This document shows, in pieces, positions 57,962-64,000 of a stretch of 64,000 nt of DNA. Positions within the stretch are counted from its first letter, which is position 1. Each line of letters starts with the position of its first letter. A program made the position numbers and the translations under genes. Where the stretch lies: contig VJWM01000196.1 of NCBI GenBank assembly GCA_010909165.1, forward strand, positions 124,001 through 188,000. The letters run 5' to 3'. The notes below the pieces were generated by a model. The model searched no databases. It was not told where the DNA came from and was given only the letters and a program-made list of their open reading frames with translations. The DNA comes from Anthoceros angustus. Its lineage: Eukaryota; Streptophyta; Anthocerotopsida; Anthocerotales; Anthocerotaceae.

Positions 57962-58150
57962 GTAAGCGTTGAAGTCTGTTGTAAGTATATGTGGACTGTC
58001 TCATCAAAATCCTGTGTTCTGATTCCTTTTTTATTTGTCAGGTCTTACTGTCTGTTGCCACCCTTGTTATTCATCATGTGGTAACTTAGTGCATTGTCCC
58101 CACTGCCTGTTCTGGAGAATGGGCTGTGGCGCAAGACAAATCCACTCTAT

Positions 58151-58372
58151 AATGTGTATCATGACTTAGGCCAAATGGACACACATTTTTAAGAACGTCG
58201 TTATTAAGCATCTTGCGCTAGATCGATACTCAAATGGGGTGCCTAAAGGGAGTGGATGCCCTTGGTGCAAGTAGCTTAGGTACACCATGGTACAAGTTGT
58301 TAAGTGCCAAGTCCCATGATGGAAATCCGTCCTTAGAGGACTTAAATAAATTTCATCTTCTTCTTCTAGCAA
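58151..58372 (-). repeat. Dispersed repeat, copy B (inverted)
   Basis: This is the reverse complement of the repeat at 28641-28865, about 85% identical by eye and including the GAA-rich end. It starts about 190 bases after the truncated Crypton copy. Confidence 0.8.
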
Positions 58373-60067
58373 GCTTGGAAAGCCCCAGCCTGAACCGGGC
58401 TGCAAGCTTGAGGTTGGCAATAGGAAAACTCGGTGCTAAGAAGGCCGAATGATGAAGGGACAAAAAAAAAATATTCTACCATACTGAATAATAATAAGAA
58501 AACTCAGCGCTGCGGGGGCATAGTGGGGGCATAGTGATGAAGGTAAAAAAGAAACTATTCTACTATACTAAATAGTATTCTCACCCCAATGTTTCGGGCC
58601 CGCTCGGGATCCCTGTTTGAGTTGTTGAGTGCGAAAGCACTTGAGGACGAACGAAGATCACCAATAATAATGTCGCTGAAATGGGCTTGTGGATCTTACA
58701 TTTACAGTTATATTTAGCAACATATTTTATCGGCAACCCATAGAATGTGCTATCGACAAATCGGTATGCTATCTTTCACGAGAAACCCAGAGAGAAACCC
58801 ACGCTGAAGGGATGCGCGCTCAACCTGGATGCCGGGCTCGCGGGGTGCCATCAAGGCGCGGCGGGACCCGGCCCCTGACACTACAATTGAAATTAACATT
58901 TGGAAAGAAGAAGACTACAGACAAGATATCGTACTCCTACGTAGACTGGGAGTTTCAGCGCGGCAGGAACCGTGGGGACATTTTTCCCTTGTGGTGTAGG
59001 TATGTAATGTGAAGTTGGCATGATGGTGGCCGACCCACCGCATCGTACCGCATCCGAACTTGCACCTGCTTTCTGCTTTTGTCGGGGTCCGGACCCAATT
59101 GCAATTTGTAACAAAGCGCTTCCGCTGGCGCAGTGGCGCTGGCCATCCAGGAATCAGTCGCGGAAACAAGAAAATTCATTTGTTGCGTCAGAAGCACTGG
59201 GTGGTTTTAAGGCGCATGCTGGAGGGGTAGGGTACAGTCAGGAAAATGATGGCAACCGCTCCGAGTCCATAAACCCCCAAATCCCCAGGACGAGCTCCAG
59301 CCTCCAGATCCAATATGTATAGGTACGCATGGCCGCGGCCAGCGGTTGCCTGCCGAGTCCCAGCACCCGACCCGGCTTGTTAGCTAGTGCTCCCTTTGCC
59401 CAAGGTAGTCAGTCACATTCATCACTTGCCATCAATAAGGATAGCATCATTAGCTCGGATAGGTGCCCGACACCCGCGTCAGAATCTCGTTATGCCCCCA
59501 TACATACATTACTTTGCTTCTCACCAGGTTATGTTTCCTCTTTGTCTTCTCAAGTTTAGGGACATCAGTTCCCACTCCCACGACAGGGTGCTCATAAATT
59601 TCATTGTGGGACGGCTACAGGGATAGAATCTTCCTTGGCTGGTTTTGCCTGAGGAATGCGCATAAATCACAACAATTATACATTTTTGAATGAGGGAAAG
59701 CTGTGGACCATACTCGTCCACTAGAGTCTTTGACAGTCAACACTACTTCAGCCCATTTTCTAATTAGATAGCACACCGTTTTCAAGTTCATCGGCCCTGT
59801 AGCCTGTACTCCTAACAAACCAATACCCTGGTAACTACATAGTCACAATCGTACTATCAGCATCACTAGAGTGACATTTAGCACCGCATAAGACCACCTA
59901 CGCTTTTCTGCCGGAGTGCACAACTTCGGTGAGGCTCATAGAACCACCTCTTCTTAGATACCCAGCTTCCCAAGTTCGCACCGCCTGTACACATATACGA
60001 AGCTGCAGAAAGGCATGCAAACCCTACCTCTAAAAGAATCTGTACATATCAACCCGATCCGAGTGAT
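58373..60067. other. Intergenic, no gene recognised
   Basis: Frames are short and unconvincing. The part next to 60067 should include the 3' untranslated region of STAY-GREEN. Confidence 0.55.
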
Positions 60068-60985
60068 TCATGACTTCACATCCGCTGGCGCTTCCTGATG
60101 CTCCTGCCTAAGCATGGCAAAAGATTCCGGCAAGGGTATGGAGCTGCCATGTCGAGAGCAGCACTCACAAGGGTAGGCGCACACACTTCGTGGCCTCAGC
60201 TGCTTGGGCCATTGAGGGACCTCTAAAGCACCTTCCATCGCCCGATGGATTGCTTCCTTTGCTGATAAGCATGTGCGCTTGGCAGCCTCTACTAATGGAC
60301 CCCAACACTCAAGCTTATTGTACTCTTTCACGTTTGAGTGGAAATAAACCCAGACCAAGGACTGCTCCAGCTCCGGGTGCTTCTCAAAAAATTCTCTGTC
60401 ACCATGAAGAAAAGCCGCCAAAACTACAGGCAGCTCCTTGCGAAATATGTAGTATCGGAAATTGGCTATCATGTTGTGGTAGAAATTGCCTCCACTGATG
60501 TGGCAGTGCACATGCAGAGCCATATGACCCTTCACCTTCTTCCACTCACCAAGGACTTCATCTCTTTGGAAACTACTATACCAACCCTTCAGTTGAGCCT
60601 TGTTGATCTCCTCTGAAATAGCAAGCGTTAGCTTGGCAGTGATGTCGCTGTGAGTGAGAGTATAGATGCGGGGCCGCAGTTGAAGATCTCCTTTGTCCAC
60701 CCCTAGGAACAGAACGCTCAACTTGGAGGCTTCAAATAGGGCCGGCCCAAAAAGTCTTGCCTCCACAGTAGATCTGGCAGATTTCACCTGCATCACTGCT
60801 TCCCGCTCCTCCCCTTTCAACCTCGATATCCCCGACATGTCAAGAAAGGGTGAGGAAAGACTGAGATTATCCACGCTCTTCTGTTTGAACCGCACCTCAA
60901 CCCTGGTGCACCCGGAATCCACGCAGTTGGAAGGGGAATTCACAAACACAGGCTGCACAAGGGCTTTCGTCATAGTTGTCGCCAT
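60068..60985 (-). CDS. SGR: STAY-GREEN magnesium dechelatase (chlorophyll degradation)
   Basis: This 305-residue protein is a full-length STAY-GREEN family member. The enzyme removes Mg from chlorophyll a to give pheophytin a, the first committed step of chlorophyll breakdown, in the chloroplast. The conserved core runs from RLFGPALFEASKL (77-89) and LFLGVD through YTLTHSDITAKLTLAIS (108-124) and EWKKVKGHMALHVHCHISGG (147-166). It continues with FRKELPVVLAAFLHGD and LVWVYFHSNVKEYNKLECWGP (210-230). A Cys-rich C-terminal motif (CAYPCECC, 269-276) is a variant of the one mediating SGR self-interaction. Residues 1-70 are Ser/Thr/Val rich and fit a transit peptide. The gene is uninterrupted here, whereas angiosperm SGR genes have several exons. 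The ATG at 60985 is the first in frame with a good GCTATGGCG context. Confidence 0.95.
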   Translation of the reverse strand: MATTMTKALVQPVFVNSPSNCVDSGCTRVEVRFKQKSVDNLSLSSPFLDMSGISRLKGEEREAVMQVKSARSTVEARLFGPALFEASKLSVLFLGVDKGDLQLRPRIYTLTHSDITAKLTLAISEEINKAQLKGWYSSFQRDEVLGEWKKVKGHMALHVHCHISGGNFYHNMIANFRYYIFRKELPVVLAAFLHGDREFFEKHPELEQSLVWVYFHSNVKEYNKLECWGPLVEAAKRTCLSAKEAIHRAMEGALEVPQWPKQLRPRSVCAYPCECCSRHGSSIPLPESFAMLRQEHQEAPADVKS

Positions 60986-62264
60986 AGCTTCAACAATCTC
61001 TTCCTAGCTTCCTGCTTCCCCAGAGACAACAAGGAGATGATTTTTAGCGACCACAAGACCATTGGCAAATTCTACACAAATCCATTGGAAATCCGGGGGC
61101 CTGCCGCTGGCAAACGATTTGAAACTGACGAAAGAAATCGGCAATCAGAATAGGTCTGCCTGTCACCAACTACATCGGAAAGGGGAGAGTCACCGTCAGT
61201 GTTCTGAGTATGCCTGAAGTTACTGTCAATAGCCTATCTGGACTCTGGAAGGTGTTCAAAACAAAGTCCGTCAGCACTCAGTCATACACCTTACAGGATG
61301 ACGGACTTGCTTAGACAAGGTAACCGTGCAAAATTCATCTGTGACCCATCCCTTTGTTTCGAAAACATACCCGGGCCAAGTAGACTGCAGCGGACAACGT
61401 CGTAAGCGCACAGAAGAAGATAGCCAGGCCTGCAATCCCGGGAACTCTGTCAATCAAATTGAAAAACTTCCACACACGACAGACCTGAACTACACTAAGC
61501 ACTCCATGTTGGATGCTCAAAACAATCTGAAAGGCACGATGTTCCTGAAGGTCAGCTGTAGGCTAAGAACCGAAACAGCCAACTGTGCAATAACCAGCAA
61601 AAGGTCATCCGATACAAAATTGGAGACATGAGCGCCAGCACAAGGGCACCACCCATCGCTCATCTTTCACAAATTCTGCCATAACTAACCTATCGAACAT
61701 TAAGGAGCTACTTGCCCTGGCCCTGGTGATGCCAATCTCGCCAGAACACCAATCAACAGCCCTGCAAAGACGGAAATAAGAGCACGAATGACATACCACG
61801 AAAAAAGAGAACCGCTAGGCACCAGATCGATGCAGAGCAACGCCGTGTGCATCCAATTCTTGACGGACGCAATAAGGTGACAAGTGGAACCTTCTTCCCA
61901 GCGGAAACCCGGCGCAAATACCCAAGAACGAGGAGGCCAACAAGAGCAGAACCGATCTCTTGGTGATGAGGTGAGCTAGGATAACAATTTCCTCTCCCGC
62001 TTGCCACACCCGCTCTCACGCAAATGGTCAGGGAGCTCGACGGGCTCCAATGGAACACGCGGCAGAGGAATCAACGTACAAGAAAGTTCCAAGAAACAGA
62101 GAACGTGATGGGCAAGGCACTGCACGCCCAGCCTCCCTCGTGTTCAAGCGTAGCACGTCACGCAAGTGAGAGAGAATCCGTCACCCGACTGGACGCCACG
62201 TCCGCGCGAGGTGAAGGAAGTGCAAACAACAGTTCGTTACAACTTGTCATGACATCTGGCGGCA
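60986..62264. promoter_or_regulatory. Divergent intergenic region of SGR and the calmodulin-like gene
   Basis: The minus strand contains pyrimidine tracts followed by AG (for example TTTCCGTCTTTGCAG near 61762) and could hold 5' leader introns of SGR. No coding sequence is convincing, although a hydrophobic minus-strand frame (61335-61520) is noted. The two genes are transcribed away from each other and could share regulatory sequence. Confidence 0.4.
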
Positions 62265-63023
62265 ATGGCGGCCCCTGTCGCGACACCTGCGGTGCCTCCA
62301 ACCCCAACACCAGATCCGGCAGCTCCGGTGGCGCCCACACCGGCCCCAGCCTCAGCCTCAGCCTCAGCCTCAGCCCCAGCCCCAGCCCCAGCCCCAGCCC
62401 AAGCCCCAGCCCCAGCCCCAGCCCCAGCCCCAGCGCCGCCACCCAAAGCAGCCCCGGTGGTGCCGCCAGTGGTGCCTCCAGAGGAACAGCTTACAGAAGA
62501 CCAGATCGAGGAGTTCACCGAAGCATTTTGCCTATTTGACAAAGATGGCGATGGTAGATGTTCTTAGAGCTTGCTGCTTGCAAACAGAATTGCCCTCACC
62601 AGGGAGTGGGAATTTCATGTGCATTTCTGGCATCCTTCCCGATTTGCAGGAAAGATTACAACGCTGGAGATGGGAACGGTGATGCGGTCCCTTGGACAGA
62701 ATCCCACCAATGCGGAGCTTGCCGACATAATCGCTGACATAGATCCGGACAGCAACGGCACGGTTGAGTTTCCAGAATTTTTGAGATTGATGGGCAAGAA
62801 AATGAAGGACAAGGATACGGAGGAGGAGCTCAAGGAGGCGTTCCGGGTGTTTGACAAAGAGCAGAATGGCTTCATTGCTGCTGCCGAATTGAGGCATGTT
62901 ATGACCAGCTTGGGCGAAAGGCTCACTGAAGCCGAGGTTGATGACATGATCAAGGAGGCCGAGGTAGACGGAGATGGACTCATCAACTACGAGGACTTTG
63001 TCAAAGTTATGATGGCCAAGTGA
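62265..63023 (+). CDS. Calmodulin-like protein with Pro/Ala-rich N-terminal extension
   Basis: Exons 62265-62553 and 62650-63023 (phase-1 GT-AG intron of 96 bp) give 220 residues. Residues 1-73 are almost pure Pro/Ala/Ser, and 74-220 are a calmodulin with four EF-hands. Loops: 92-103 (DKDGDGKITTLE), 128-139, 165-176 ([12 protein letters not shown]) and 201-212. The intron splits the Gly of loop 1, as in canonical plant calmodulin genes. In loop 4 the ligand at position 1 is Glu instead of Asp and at position 12 Asp instead of Glu, a reciprocal swap likely to change Ca affinity or Mg selectivity. The protein ends MMAK like true calmodulin and has no signal peptide. It probably acts as a cytosolic or nuclear Ca sensor, with the extension as a spacer or docking tail. 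Confidence 0.92.
62343..62437 (+). repeat. (CAGCCT)/(CAGCCC) coding microsatellite
   Basis: Hexamer blocks CAGCCT then CAGCCC encode the Ala-Ser and Ala-Pro dipeptide runs of the calmodulin-like protein, the same block-wise pattern seen in intergenic hexamers. Confidence 0.85.
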
Positions 63024-63214
63024 CGCCTAATTGGTTGGTTGCATATACCTATTGGAATCAAATCTCACTACCTAGTTTAAACAACAAAAAGGAAAGCCAA
63101 ATTGTTCCACGGTTCCACAAAAGCAAGGAAGGCGAGAGTAGCTCTCAAAATTACAGGGTAAATCATTTGTGTACATTCTTCACTTTGTTGCACCTAAAGT
63201 ACGCCCAGTTTGAT

Positions 63215-63220
63215 AATAAA
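63215..63220 (+). terminator. Poly(A) signal AATAAA
   Basis: This is the first AATAAA, 192 bases after the calmodulin-like stop codon, followed by more AATAAA copies in an AT-rich tract. Confidence 0.5.
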
Positions 63221-63229
63221 TACACATAA

Positions 63230-63780
63230 TTACTTATAATAAATAAAAATTAAAACTTATTTAGTTTTTATTTAATAGAGATTTTTACAACTTAGCTCTT
63301 TGCATCTTCTTCCTACATCGTATGGATTAACTTTCACTTTTTTTATCGATAATCTATCACCATATTTTTAGTTGAGATAAGATAATCTTTTAAAAGACTT
63401 TGATAGTGTTAATAATTCTAAGAAGCTATATTATTAGGCCAAACACCAGCAATCAACCCACCCAAATGAGTTTGACATAGTTATCATTAGAACATAGTTA
63501 CTCAATAGAAAAAAGAGAAGTTGCATGTAATTGCATAAAAACTTTACTTGCATATAAGCTCATTAAGAAAACCCCAATTTCTTACCAACTCTCATATATT
63601 TTAAAGTAGTAATAATAATATTTATCATCAAATTTTATAATTTAATTAATTTAATAACTTTTTAAATACCATTTCAATGAAACTCGTATATGTTTAAACT
63701 CAATTTTTAGCCCCTGCTTTTGTCTGCTCATTGATGGTTTTTTGAATTTATAAAGTTGAATTTTCGCTTTAAAAAAAAAA
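63230..63780. other. AT-rich flank, no gene
   Basis: Very AT-rich, ending in a run of A at 63769-63779. No frame or clear repeat unit. Confidence 0.6.
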
Positions 63781-63881
63781 GAATGGAGGTCCATGCGCAT
63801 GAACAGGGAGGTGCGCATGCATCAGAAAGATCTCCTTTCAGGCTTTGTAGCCACTTGAGCTAGTACTAGCATGAAGTCGCG

Positions 63882-63967
63882 GATCGAACCTGCTGTCCCA
63901 AACTTGGCCTTGTGTTCCGAACAAATGGGATCCATTTTACCGGCATACTGCAGTAAGCCAGCCGCCC
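63882..63967 (-). repeat. Second tRNA-derived SINE-like head
   Basis: The minus strand reads TGGCTTACTGCAGTATGCCG and about 50 bases later GGTTCGATCC, a perfect box B. It resembles the head at 30393-30462. A TAGCTCAAGTGG box-A match lies on the far side of box B, in the wrong order for a single tRNA. Confidence 0.35.
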
Positions 63968-64000
63968 CCATTGACATCTGAGTCAGTGTGCGAGGACGTC

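Noticed and set aside
61335-61520. Small membrane protein on the minus strand
   Set aside because: One hydrophobic stretch only. The region is better explained as the 5' leader or promoter of SGR.
63820-63900. tRNA gene
   Set aside because: Box A and box B matches are in the wrong order for one tRNA and no acceptor stem can be formed.

Overview
This is nuclear DNA from a land plant, most likely a seed-free one (a homosporous fern or a lycophyte). That inference rests on spliceosomal introns, a subgroup-21 R2R3-MYB, a STAY-GREEN Mg-dechelatase, a calmodulin-type EF-hand protein and plant Copia, Gypsy and CACTA relics. I cannot name the species. Three genes look intact: the MYB (14013-16892, minus, 3 exons), STAY-GREEN (60068-60985, minus, single exon) and a calmodulin-like gene with a Pro/Ala-rich N-terminus (62265-63023, plus, 2 exons). 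Almost everything else is transposable-element wreckage or simple repeats.

Layout. 1-4735: 5' part of a decayed Copia element on the minus strand (LTR, tRNA-Met primer site, an extra ORF, gag, protease, integrase, RT up to its YVDD box). 4771-5485: an unrecognised decayed coding stretch. 5690-8570 (minus): a fossil Ty3/Gypsy-type pol in which a C5-cytosine DNA methyltransferase lies directly upstream of reverse transcriptase, split by about 0.77 kb carrying a triplicated repeat. 8.6-14 kb: little. 14-28 kb: a GC-rich block with the MYB gene and many hexamer, pentamer and heptamer microsatellites. From about 28.3 kb the base composition switches to AT-rich TE-derived DNA.

36.7-55.5 kb holds one CACTA (En/Spm) TNP2 transposase on the minus strand in two complementary halves, 55540-53729 and 40316-36700. 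The 13.4 kb between them behaves as an insertion. It carries an eight-exon Crypton-like tyrosine recombinase gene (40860-43911, minus), a tandem 460-bp duplication, a 1.6-kb element with 32-bp terminal inverted repeats, minisatellites, and a nine-exon coiled-coil gene built from a duplicated four-exon module (51680-53400, plus). A second, truncated Crypton copy lies at 57306-57961. Comparing the two copies shows that several stop codons are CAG/CAA to TAG/TAA changes, as expected from deamination of methylated cytosine in silenced elements.

All annotation is by reading motifs and splice signals by eye. No database search was run. Exon phases were checked by arithmetic for the MYB gene, the calmodulin-like gene, the nine-exon gene and most of the Crypton gene.
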